Shown: positions 33,673 to 44,145 of the stretch, piece by piece | How the letters are laid out: every line of letters starts with the position of its first letter | Position numbering within the stretch: the stretch's first letter is position 1 | Source: Heliocidaris erythrogramma | Lineage: Eukaryota > Echinodermata > Echinoidea > Camarodonta > Echinometridae | Reading direction: 5' to 3' | Assembly (NCBI GenBank): GCA_025617745.1 | Contig: CM046857.1 | Coordinates: 22,411,081-22,475,080 of the forward strand | Length of the DNA stretch: 64,000 nucleotides | Notes under the pieces: generated by a model | Told to the model about the DNA's origin: nothing | The model's database searches: none | What the model saw: only the letters and a program-made list of their open reading frames with translations | Made by a program: the position numbers and the translations under genes

Positions 33673-36600
33673 ATGGAGGGAGGTGATCACCAAGATGAGG
33701 TACCCCAAGCGCTTGTTACGCCAGAAATCACTGAAAAAGAACCAGCTCAAATTGGAGAAAAGCCGGAAGAATCACCAGAAGCACCGACTGATTCAATTTT
33801 AGACGACGATCTCGTAATTATTCCAAGTCTGTCCGAAATACAGCAAGATCCGTCGTCAGCGACTGAACAGCCAGACACCGCCGTTTCATCAGAACCCTCT
33901 CCACCCGCGGAGCCGGAACCTAAGGCGGCGATACCAGTCAGCGAACCGGCTGAACCTATTACGCCACAAACGGAGCCCATGACTGAACCACCTCAACCAA
34001 CAATGGAACCTGCCCAAAGTCAGCCTGTTCCTCCTCCACAGCCGAATCCAGAGCCAAGCATCAAATTAGTTCGTCCAGCTTCAGCAACAGTTAGGACATC
34101 AAAACCAACCCAGTCGAAAGCAATTGAACTAGATGATGATGATGTAAGCAAAAACCAACACAGTACAGTCAGAGAGTCAGACAGTAGTCAGTAACAAATT
34201 AAGCAAGTATTGAAGTATTAACAGGCAACATTCACAACAAAGAAGCAAGCCAACATTGGCAACAACATTCCTCTGATATTGACCTCATTTGTTTTAATTT
34301 ACTTGTTTGATGTGTTTTGTTTTGTTCTTTTGTCTAAGCTTATTTTTGTTCTTTGTTTTGTTTTATTTTAATTTCATGGTTTTCCTCTAAGGCTTTATTT
34401 TTATTTTTTTCCCCTAAATAATGACTGAGTCTTGCAAAGTTGTGAATGGAACACTTTTAGTTTTAGTGCCTTAGTGAAACGTAGCTATACGAGCTCCTCT
34501 TGGCTTATCAATCTGGTACTGGGCCTACGGAGCTATACACTCCGTCCTATTGGGCCTGTGACGGACAATATCAACACAAAAATTACACACATTCCCATGC
34601 ACACTGGACCTTGGAAACCACCCTCGGTGTTTGCTGTGGTGGTTCTGGTCAAAATGGAATGTTAACATTAAAAATATACATGTATTAATAATATCAACAC
34701 TTATCAACAAAAAATCGGCAGCGGGGATAGGATTCAGCTTACCTTACGCATGTTGCTGTAAGAATTGTCATTATCATGACAAAAGATGACCTGATCTCTC
34801 GATGCAGCTGAGTCGACGAGGGGACAGCAGACTCGGCACTAGTCTAGGTTCTAGACGTTTTTAATTATTTTGTCCGTAAAACCGTGAAGCTATTATGAGC
34901 TATACAAACCCGAAGTTGTGGGGAGAGTGAATCGTGCACCGTTCTACACTGGGTGCGCAGTGCGCACCTAACTATGGTGCGCACACACGTACACACGGGT
35001 TTGTATAGCTCATATAGCTTCATGGTTTTACGGACAAAATAATTAAAAACGTCTAGAACCTAGACTAGTGCTGAGTCTGCTGACCCCTCGTCGACTCAGC
35101 TGCATCGAGAGAATTAGAGGTCATCTTTTATCATGATAATGACAATTCTTACAGCAACATGCGTAAGGTAAGCTGAATCCTATCCCGCTGCCGATTTTTT
35201 GTTGATAAGTGTTGATATTATTAATATATTTTTAATGTTAACATTCCATTTTGACCAGAACCACCACAGCAAACACCGAGGGTGGTTTCCAAGGTCCAGT
35301 GTGCATGGGAATGTGTGATTCTAATGTGTGTAATTTTTGTGTTGATAGTGTCCATCACAGGCCCCAATAGGACGGAGTGTATAGCTCCGTAGGCCCAGTA
35401 CCAGATTGATAAGCCAAGGAGCTTGTATAGAGCTATTAAAGTGAAACGTACATGTAGTGGCGCTAAAAGACACACCCGGAACGCAAAATGCTAATTGTTG
35501 AAACTTGAAAATCATAATTTTATTTAGAAACAAATCATTGAACCATAGAGCGGATTAAAATACATCTACTCCCTTGATAATGCTTGATAATAATATTACG
35601 AAAACTGTCGTTCATGTTAGCGTTCTGGACGCATCTTTTTGTGCCACCCAGTTTCACTAAGCTAACTTAAGAAGTGTTCCATTCACAAGGCTCAGTCAAA
35701 ATTGCGAAATGTTTTTTTTAACACCCAGTAGTCCAGTAGAGACACACGGCTGATATTGGAGACTGTTTCCTATTTAGGAAACTGTCTCCCATATTGGAGA
35801 CTTAGCTTATAAAAGGACAAAAGAAACAACACCAACAACAAGGCAGTTTCTGCCTCACTGAGGTCAGAGAAGCCCATTTGTTTTGTGTGTAGTTCATAAC
35901 ATAAAATGTTATGAAAACAAAAGTAGACAGTAAATTTTTGTGTGTAGACGGTCAAAAGGGGTAATATTTCATAAGGAATCTGCTTTACACATTTTCACTT
36001 TGAGCTGAGGTAATCCCTTTGCTGCAAATATAAACAATGAAAATTGGTCTCCTATAAAATGGGAGACTGTTTCCAAAATAGGCTACCAAAAATGTTGACT
36101 AAAGTCTCTGACAATAGAGACAGTCTCCCAAAATGGAAACAGTCTCCAATATCGGCCGTGTGGCATGTGCCTCTACTGTTGTATCACACAAATAAGAATA
36201 ATTTAAACAATTTGATCTTGCAGAGATAACTGCTGCAATAGACAGGAATTTGATCAAATTTTAAAGAGGTCATACATGTAGGTCTTGAGGTTTTTCAAAA
36301 GGTACATGTATTATTTTTAACAAAAGTACTCATTTTTTTTGCCCATAAAATTCTGTCTTCCCTTTGGTTTTCTCTTGAATTACATGTATGAGCTTTGATT
36401 CCATGTGTGTTTCGATTGGGAGAATAGCAGACAAATTTAGTGTAACACCTGTAGGTAGAAGAATGCATGGGCTGTATTCATTCACATTTATGCCAGGTTA
36501 TTGTAGATACCCTGGCAATACGTACCTTTGTACTGTACCTCCCATATAGCCAGTTAAGTGTGTGATTTTGATCGCCGGCCCAAAACAGCCTGAAAATTTC

Positions 36601-38827
36601 ACTTGATCAAGATGACAAATATCCTATTGAAGAATCTGGCATGAAATTAGATATTCTATCATCCTAAAATGTAGAAGGAAGTATTTTCTCAAAATTTTTG
36701 CTTATTATATTGGTGTATTTACCTCTTCATCTTAGAGGTTGTGATTGCCGCCGATATTGACGCACATTAAAAGTGGCTGTATTTCAGCAATTTCTGTGCT
36801 ACATGCCTGCATACTTTTGATAATTGATAATTTATTCAGTCTGATCCACATAAAATTGTGCAAATTTGATTTCCACCGGAAAGAAACATGAAAACTAATA
36901 CAATACAATACAACATAACTAGTGCTGGGACTAAAAACCGGGTACCCGGGTCCCGCCCGAGAGCATCGGGTCCCGGGTCAAAATGATTACTCATGTATGT
37001 AACATGACAAGGCGGTAGATAACGTCGACCAGCCATTCAATATCTACATGTAAATATCCATGTAGCGCCCCACTGCAGTGATGCGCTTTCGAGTTTTTCC
37101 CAGTGTTAATAGCTTCTTAAGGGTAAATATAAGCTTGTAATTTGTGTTAATATGATTTTCGGGTAACCGGGAACCCGCCCGAAAAATCGTCGGGTTCCCG
37201 AATTGAAAAAATACCGAAACTCCCACCCCTAGACATAACAGACATGTAAATACAATAAAACAAAGAAATTCTCTGCATGGCATTAATTTTGCCCATTTAT
37301 TTTGCATTTATGTTTTACTATTGAAGTACATGTACATGCATTAACTTCTACTCTTCCCTATCTATTTTGTTATATTACTTTCTAATTCGTACGTTTCTAT
37401 CTCTCCTTCACATCTTTTCCTTCTTCTTATGATATTCTTATTATATTGTAATGTATTCATGAAGTCTGTTATAAGCTGTGCAGTATTTACCGGTAATCTT
37501 CATTTATCTTTTTCTCCTACAATGTATATTCTCAAGCAGGATTTTGAAGATGAGACATTAGCAGAAAGACTGATGGGCCTCTCCGAGATGTTTCCTGAGA
37601 CACTCTGCACGGTGGCTGGCGTCACATTCAGTCTGTCGGTCAGCAGCATCAAGAAGCTCTTCAATTTCAGTAGGAGCGCCCTCTGGATTGGCAGCACATC
37701 ATTCATGGTCCTCATCCTGCCGATCGTCTTTGAGACGGAGATGGTGCACATGGAACAAGCCCAGATTCAGAGACAGAAACAGGTACTTGGGTCTTATTTA
37801 TCCCTCTAATTGATCGTTCTTTTTCGAAATTTCCTTGGTGTACATACTATGGTGCTGGCCGGGCGCCCGCGTATCTAAATTGCCATAGCTTAGCGCGCAT
37901 TGTACGCATATTGTATTGCATTGTACGCGCGAGCCGAACTGTGCCAGGTCAATATTTTTCACGGTACCGCCCGGCAGTCCGTGGTGAATTTCATGGCCGC
38001 AAATTTGACCAATCAGAGGCCTAGAATCTAGACATGCGGTATATAATATACAAATATTGACTGCTCATGAGGATGATGATGGAAATTATCACTCCAAGGT
38101 GGTGTTCATACCGGCCCTTCTATCACCCCCGAGGTGAATTCGCCTTGGGTGTGATAGAAGGGCCGGTATGAACACCACCGAGGGAGTGATAATTTCCACC
38201 ACCATCCGATTACAGAGCAGTCCATATTTGTTTACATACCTCATCCTTTTCATTGATTCATGTTGAGTTCTTACGCGCTGCGTGTATATTGATTAACGTA
38301 GTCGTAGCCTAGCTACATGTAGCAACTCGCGAAAGCGCTCTTAAAACTTAACCAAATTTTGTGTACGTACGTGTGTGCAAAAGGGGTTACATGTATGTGT
38401 TCTATCACAGGGTTTTGGCATTCTATCATTTGACCTTGGGTCAATTTATAGAACGCCAAAACCCTCTTGCGCAATAATAGATCGAGATGCCCCGTGTCAT
38501 GTGATATAGTTTTGACCAATCAGTGGATAAGAATCTATGTATGAGGTATATAATAAGGATTAGAATCTTTCAATAATTTGGCTGTTTTCCAAATTTGGAA
38601 TTAAATTCTTAATGGTGCTTAATACTGCTTATCCTTATACAGTCTTTAATTCTTTAAATAAATTCTTTTCTTCTCCCTTGTTTTTTTCTTCTCCTTCTCG
38701 CTTTTGCTGTCTTATTCAACAGATCTTACTTGGACCTAACGCTGCCACAGCAGGTGGGATGACCGGTGGTATGACACCCCCTATACCAGGAGTCTCTGTT
38801 GCTGCACCCCCTCCTGAGGGCAGATAG
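33673..38827 (+). CDS. TOMM22: Mitochondrial import receptor subunit TOM22 homologue, three exons
   Basis: Coding exons are 33673-34143, 37540-37782 and 38723-38827, all joined in phase 0 at GT..AG introns, giving 272 aa. Tom22 is the central receptor of the outer-membrane TOM complex. It binds presequences with its acidic cytosolic face and anchors Tom20 to the Tom40 pore. The diagnostic core is exon 2: ETLAERLMGLSEMFPETL before the membrane, then SRSALWIGSTSFMVLILPIV, a tail-anchor helix at about residues 204-221 with the conserved proline 218. Exon 3 gives the short inner tail starting ILLGPN and rich in glycine and proline. The N-terminal 157 residues are acidic and Pro/Glu-rich, far longer than in the 142-aa human protein. 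An upstream TTG at 33661 is in frame, but the ATG at 33673 is preferred. Intron 1 contains a large foldback. Confidence 0.92.
34423..35697. repeat. 1.27-kb foldback (large inverted repeat) in TOMM22 intron 1
   Basis: The arms at 34423-34912 and 34996-35697 are inverted copies separated by about 83 bp. Shared words include CAATCTGGTACTGGGCCTAC, CACCCTCGGTGTTTGCTGTG and GACGTTTTTAATTATTTTGT, each seen inverted on the right. The right arm carries about 190 extra bases near 35455-35650. Outer ends read GACTGAG and CTCAGTC. No transposase is encoded. A TOMM22 pre-mRNA would fold into a hairpin of roughly 490 bp. Confidence 0.9.
35734..36178. mobile_element. Inverted-repeat MITE, 445 bp, TOMM22 intron 1
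   Basis: Ends CAGTAGAGACACACGGCTGA and the inverted TGTGCCTCTACTG enclose arms that repeat GATATTGGAGACTGTTTCC several times in both directions. It begins 37 bp after the foldback. No clear target duplication is seen. Confidence 0.7.
36555..36745 (-). repeat. Dispersed repeat family B, inverted copy
   Basis: The reverse complement carries ACACCAATATAATAAGC, CTTCCTTCTACATTTTAGGA, TTTCATGCCAGATTCTTCA and CAGGCTGTTTTGGGCCGGCG in the same order as 14030-14215. It lies in TOMM22 intron 1. Confidence 0.7.
36920..37231. mobile_element. hAT-type MITE, 312 bp, TOMM22 intron 1
   Basis: The ends are TAGTGCTGGGACTAAAAACC and the inverted CGAAACTCCCACCCCTA. The arms hold repeated CCCGGGTCCCG and GGGAACCCG words. 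Flanks AACATAAC (36912-36919) and GACATAAC (37232-37239) agree at 7 of 8. TAGxGxTGGGA ends and an 8-bp duplication fit hAT. Confidence 0.8.
38005..38265. repeat. Long near-perfect palindrome in TOMM22 intron 2
   Basis: It is centred on GAATTC at 38136-38141 with almost no loop. ATTATCACTCC, GGTGGTGTTCATACCGGCCC and TTCTATCACCCC on the left are mirrored on the right. Core arms are about 85 bp, with weaker pairing out to GACCAATCAG at the left edge. Cruciform extrusion is possible. It is probably a MITE. Confidence 0.85.
38401..38482. repeat. Second palindrome in TOMM22 intron 2
   Basis: GGGTTTTGGCATTCTATCAT is mirrored by ATAGAACGCCAAAACCC across TTGACCTTGGGTCAA. It is followed by GACCAATCAGTGG, which resembles the left flank of the first palindrome (GACCAATCAGAGG), so the two probably belong to related elements. 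Confidence 0.75.
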
Positions 38828-39181
38828 TCTCTACTCTTGACCAGGGACAGGCTTTAGAATAGTATCGACCTATAGTATTGTTTTTATATCTGTACTCGAT
38901 CTCTGTGATGGTTCATACAAAATCAGTCAGACTAATTTTTGTTTTCTTAGTAAATGGAGCCATCAAAAACCCCTGCAATTTGAAGATAATAAGTTTATGC
39001 ACATTGTGTCAATGATTGACACTTTTTCCACCCAATTCCTGATTTTTCTTCTCTGCATTAATTTGAATTGCTTTTGTGTACTTTTATCATGATCATGATA
39101 GCTTCTTGTACATGTATAATAGAGCCAGTATTGATGATTGATGACAATGATTCACAGCATTTATGTGTTGTCATCTTTCTG

Positions 39182-39246
39182 TTAACCTATTGGCTACTGG
39201 AACCGGGTGGTTCGTGTATTAAAACAATTCAGTAATATTGGGTTAA
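39182..39246. mobile_element. 65-bp TTAA-bounded miniature element
   Basis: TTAACCTATTGGCTAC on the left and ATATTGGGTTAA on the right give TTAA at both edges with short inverted CCxATTG-like ends. It is similar in its left half to 42199-42276. It could be a tiny piggyBac-type derivative, or simply a short repeat. Confidence 0.4.
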
Positions 39247-39368
39247 CAACATTCAGAGGAGGCTATTCTAATCTGCCAGGCACTCCCAACATTTTCTCTC
39301 AAGATTTGTCGTACAGAATTCATTGATCAGAGTCATTTCATTAATGAAAGTATCTTTCCCTTGTGCTC

Positions 39369-39510
39369 CTGGGAAGTGTTTCATCAAGCATTTTGTCAGT
39401 GATTTTTACCGACAACTGTTATAAGTTACTGAAATCCTTGCATCTGATTGGCTGAGAGCAAATTTGTCAGTAGAAATCACTGACAAAACGCTTGATGAAA
39501 TGCTCCCCAG
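39369..39510. mobile_element. Hairpin MITE, 142 bp, copy 1
   Basis: CTGGGAAGTGTTTCATCAAG and the inverted CTTGATGAAATGCTCCCCAG form the ends, with TTTTGTCAGTGATTT mirrored inside. The central part ATCTGATTGGCTGAGAGC is shared, inverted, with the copy at 43482-43624. Confidence 0.85.
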
Positions 39511-39730
39511 AAGGCGGGTTCCTGGTATTGGGAAAATCGGAAGAATATTCAGTGTTCAGCATACTTAATAGATGCATCTCTTTCCCTGCTTCCTTCGGTG
39601 ACAGAATCAACCACTATCAATTAACAAAAAAAAGGGTTAAGAAATGTGTAAAGTTGGAACATATGTTTTTGGTATTTGTGTTACAAATGTAAATTCTAAT
39701 GTAAAACATTACCTACATTATATACAAGTA

Positions 39731-40319
39731 CAGTGGAAACTCACTTTAACCCTTTCAGGACAGGAATAACTTAAGGGATAAATTGATCACATTTTGTTCT
39801 TCAAATTGGCAACAATATTTTTCTTTTAGTACTACATGATTTGAATCAGATGTAATATCTTGAAAATAATATGGTTAGGAACTTTGCCGAAAAGTTGGAA
39901 AAAATCGCCAATTTCGACAAAAAAAAAAAAATGATTTTTGAACCTCTCAATATGTTGCCAATTTAAGGATTTTAAAGCTTATTCTCTTTTTAAAAATTGC
40001 TGGCGTCAAACGTAATGTGGTAATGCAACAAAAATGGATACAGTGTGAGCAGAATTTTTTGCTCTTTCTATTTATGCATTTGGTATATTTTTTAGAGCTC
40101 TGAATCAAAAGTTATTGAGCCAAACCACAAAATGTCATTTGTCTCGAAAAGGTAATTTTCAAGGTCCCAAGGACCTTGTTAACCCTGTTATATCAAGAAT
40201 CTTCTTTAATATATCAATGTAAAAAATCAAAAGCACATAAAAGACCTGGGACCAGCAAAATTGCCTTGTTATATTGGGAATCTCCTTATATCGGAGCTCT
40301 TTGTAACATGGTTTCACTG
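39731..40319. mobile_element. pogo/Tc1-like MITE interrupted by another MITE
   Basis: TA then CAGTGGAAACTCAC on the left, and CATGGTTTCACTG then TA on the right, match the ends of the family at 6607 and 41775. The inner right half (ATTGCCTTGTTATATTGGGA) also matches. About 410 bp of a TTAA-targeted element separates the left tip from the rest, so the insertion came later. Confidence 0.6.
39746..40156 (+). mobile_element. piggyBac-like MITE nested in the pogo-like MITE
   Basis: TTAA followed by CCCTTTCAGGAC opens it, and TCGAAAAGG followed by TAAT closes it. The body matches 1167-1575 in opposite orientation, including CTTCAAATTGGCAACAATAT. It has no coding capacity. Confidence 0.55.
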
Positions 40320-41774
40320 TACCCGTGTTTCAAATGTAAATTATAATGTAAAACATTACCTATACTACAAGTACAATGCATATGTTCCTACATCCATCAA
40401 AGAGGGGGTGGGAAAATATATTTAATATTATTATTCGCTTCTTTGATATCGTGTACTATGGGAGAGAAGAATGGTGTAAAAGCATGGAAGTGATTTTTAG
40501 GCTCTTCAGTAACATGCAAGTTGGATCAAAGCTGTACTGAAATGGTACTCTGTTGTAGACTAAACACCACCTGCTATATTACTAGTACGTGTATTATGAC
40601 TGTCTATGTTTATAGCCATTTTTGTGAAGACTATTATTGTGGCATGACATGTTAATATACATGTATGTACAATTTATTGTGGACATTTGATTTTATGGAA
40701 ATTGCTTGAATGTGTTTGTTTCTGAAGAGATTGATGGAAAGAAAAGGGAAGAAAGATGAGAGACAAAATTAGATGTACCGGGTAGTTGGATAGAAAGACG
40801 GATTCAGGATAAATGAAAGTTTCTGAAGAGATTGTAGGGGAGAAGAGAAGGAGAGCTACGCAGGGGATATAGTTGCATACTGAGATATTAGTGGATGTTG
40901 AATGGATGTATCTGAAGACATAGGCTGGTATTCACATAAGTGTACTAACTCTTGTCCAGGTTGAAGCGACTAGATTTTAGTCCGCTAATTTATGGATTGC
41001 CAATTGTAAACCTCATCCCATAAAATCACTTGAATTCTCTAAATGAAACGTCAACAAAAATCATGTCGATGTGAAATCAGTTTCTCATTTTCATTTGATT
41101 AGATTCATTTTGTTCATAACTTTAATTTGTACAGAATAATAGTTTGCTACTAAGCACTCCAAAAATCAGCAGACTAACCAGGGCTGTGTCACTCTTTCTG
41201 ATTGGTCAGTGGTAAGTATTTTGAACAGTATGTGCATGTAACGAGATCTTGGTTGACCACTGCCATTTAGCATCTGATTGCAAATCAATGTGTTATGCAG
41301 CCGAGATTTAACTATTAAGTCCATGTTATTAATTTACTTAAAGAAAGAGAAGGAAGATAGAGACATAATTAATTTGAAGAAATGGGAGGAAGACGAGATG
41401 GAAAAATTGTGGCTTGAAGATAAATGAATGTTTTGCTGGTAGCATTTGTGAAAGAAAAGAGGAAGATTAGGTGGAGGTATTCTGACATTTATTTTATCTT
41501 AATTTTGCAAAACGCTTTTAATTGTAACAAAATGTACAGTTACAGTGCATCGTTGGTTAATGACTGCGCAAAAGTGGCTGCATACATGGAAGACACCTGC
41601 GCAAACACCAATGAAATGTTGTAATTCAAAATTTGCCATGACAAAATCTTTTTCACTAAAATCAAGATAAAGTAATTCTCAGAATACCACCCCCTGGCCT
41701 TTATATTCTTTTGTTTTTATACCCCGATAAAAGGAAATTCCTTATATAAGAAGGACATTTTTAAGGTCCTTATA
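40320..41774. other. Gene-free stretch
   Basis: I see no exon or defined repeat, only AT-rich DNA with scattered TACATGTA words and purine-rich patches (GAAAGAAAAGAGG-like) near 40735-40870 and 41340-41470. Confidence 0.4.
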
Positions 41775-41946
41775 CAGTGGAACCTCGTTCTAACAAACTT
41801 CTTGGGACCATGGAAATTACCTCTTTATAACGAAACCTTGTCATATCAGGGCTAAAAAAAACAATAGAATACAAAGAAATGGGACAGCCAAAAATACTTT
41901 GTTATACTGAGTTTGTTGTAACGGTGTTAATAACGAGGTTTCACTG
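41775..41946. mobile_element. pogo/Tc1-like MITE, 172 bp
   Basis: CAGTGGAACCTCG and the inverted CGAGGTTTCACTG are perfect 13-bp ends, flanked by TA on both sides. The body matches 6607-6774. This is the best-preserved copy in the window. Confidence 0.85.
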
Positions 41947-42198
41947 TACATGTATTGAAGTTTGCTTTAATAACAATTTCTCTGTATTCCCTATTGATCC
42001 CGCAGCACAAATATTTCTACAGACATTTTCTCTCATCCACACTGTTAATGAACCTCCTTGAGGTTTTATAGTGAAACTCCTTAATCCTTATAAATAATAC
42101 ATAATCACAACACAAGAAGTATCTCATTTTTTTAAAGAATTAATCTAAAATACTTGCAACAATATCAACAAACAAAGAAAGTCACAAGCTTCAGGTTC

Positions 42199-42276
42199 TT
42201 AACCCATTGCCTACGGGACCGGTGGCTCCTGTAAAAAGTCTATAGGAATCAGAGCATACAGTATCCAACGGGTTAA
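42199..42276. mobile_element. 78-bp TTAA-bounded miniature element
   Basis: TTAACCCATTGCC and AACGGGTTAA give inverted CCC/GGG ends with TTAA at both edges. GGGACCGGTGGCTCCTGTA parallels GGAACCGGGTGGTTCGTGTA in the 39182 copy. Confidence 0.45.
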
Positions 42277-42531
42277 ATTTACATACATGTACCACATCAA
42301 TTTCATTTCAAAATAAAATACATTTCTAGCTGTAGCAGCATATATTCCTGAAAATTGTATTCGTCAATGGTAGGACAAACTATGTGTATGCTAAAAACAG
42401 CATGACGCAGGAAAAAGATGATGGGCATTAGGTGCATATCACAATGAGCTACATTGTAGCTAGAATAGCTAGAAACGCTAACCAAGTTGTTTTTAATGGT
42501 CTGCTTCATTGGCTAACATTTGCATTCTCTA

Positions 42532-42833
42532 TTAAAGGGATACTCTACCCGCAGATTGTGGACGTTTTAATGCCGCGAGAGGGCACCGTGATCGTTACCC
42601 GATCATGCCATTGCCCCGCAAGGCGCAAACCTCCGATAAACTGGTCGCCGCACAAACATGCACCCTCCGTCTGAGCTCAAGCTCTCGTGCGAGATTCGGT
42701 CGGCTTCGTGCAGTCGAAATGTAATCCCACTTAGTCCAACGGACGCGTTCGACGCACAAACTTTATGTACGAGTGAATGGGGCTCACGCAATCCTGACTT
42801 TCCACACGGCCGCCCGGTGGCGTATCCCTTTAA
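42532..42833. mobile_element. 302-bp CG-rich MITE with TTAA ends
   Basis: TTAAAGGGATACTC and the inverted GCGTATCCCTTTAA bound a segment much richer in CG than its surroundings. The TTAA edges suggest piggyBac-type integration. The ORFs inside have no recognisable domain, so the base composition may simply be that of the element. Confidence 0.7.
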
Positions 42834-43481
42834 CATACATGTACAGATGTACCTCTAGAATTTGGTGCACTTCTCCTGTACTACATGTATATGTACATAC
42901 CGGTACTTGATGGGATGTAAACTTGTATTATCTAGTACATCTACATTCCTCTACCAATACACTGCCAACACTGCAATTATGAATAAGCTTCATGGGCGAG
43001 ATTTTATAATCCTATTGAAAAAAAAGCAAGCAGAGGAAATAAATACAGTAATATGATATTCATAAATCAAGAAAAGAATAAATGTACAGAGTTTGCTTTA
43101 AAAAACATGGGACCAGCCCACAGAATTTCGAAAATAAGAAAATTTAAGGGCTTTGGATTGATGTCATTTACAATTAATTTTACATTGTATACAAAACTGC
43201 AAAATTGCAAATCAAATGAAACTCTAGTAAGTAATATATACAATGCAGTAATCACAGCATAGTTAAAAATACACCAACCTACAAAAATGATATTTTCAAT
43301 CTTTTAATGATTAGATAAAGAGTACAACACATACCGGTACAGCAAATAAGACCCCCCCCCCCCCCCCCCCCCCCTCTCCCACAAGTTGCATTCAGTGGTT
43401 ATGATTTGAGAATCAAGTCTGGTCACCCGTGCGGTTGGAGGAACTTGAGGTAATCCTACATTTTCTCAGGCTATGTTCACT

Positions 43482-43624
43482 CCAGGGGAGCGTTTCATCA
43501 AGCGTTTTGTCAGTGATTTTACCGACAAATTTGCTCTCAGCCAATCAGATGCAAGGATTTCAGTAGCTTATAACAGTTGTCGGTAAAAATCACTGACAAA
43601 ACACTTGATGAAACGCTCTCCAGG
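43482..43624. mobile_element. Hairpin MITE, 143 bp, copy 2
   Basis: CCAGGGGAGCGTTTCATCAA and the inverted TTGATGAAACGCTCTCCAGG are the ends. The body is the inverted relative of 39369-39510. A C-tract of about 21 lies shortly upstream, near 43353-43373. Confidence 0.85.
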
Positions 43625-44145
43625 ACTTCATTTTGTCATAGATACGGGGTAAGGGGATCGGATTGCGAGTTGGTATCTCAAAGGGGAGGGGGGGGGCTTG
43701 GCCCTTTTGACCCACTCACTGCTGCATCTGTATATGAAATGTCACGGATTCAATATTCTTTGGCTCTTTGACTCTTTCTTTTGTACTTGAGGATTGTCTA
43801 AATTCTCCCCTTGCCCTGTTTCACAATGAATTCCAAGGGGTTTGACACTTCTGCATAAAATCTTCAGCATTACAGATTCAAGGTCTTTCATTATCTCATG
43901 CACATATTTGTGGCTCTGCAGGAATGTCTATACTCTCCAGTTCTGTTCCTTAATGAATTTTCCAAGACGTATTCGGGAAATGCCTAGCACTACAGATTGA
44001 CTGTGTTTCATCATCATCATCTCCTTAGGCTCTTCTTCCTTTTGCCTTGACATTTCAAGTCTATATCCTCCCCAGTTCTGTTACTGAGCTTTGACGCATT
44101 CATAAAATGTCCAGCATTAATATTCATGATCCTCAATCATCATCA

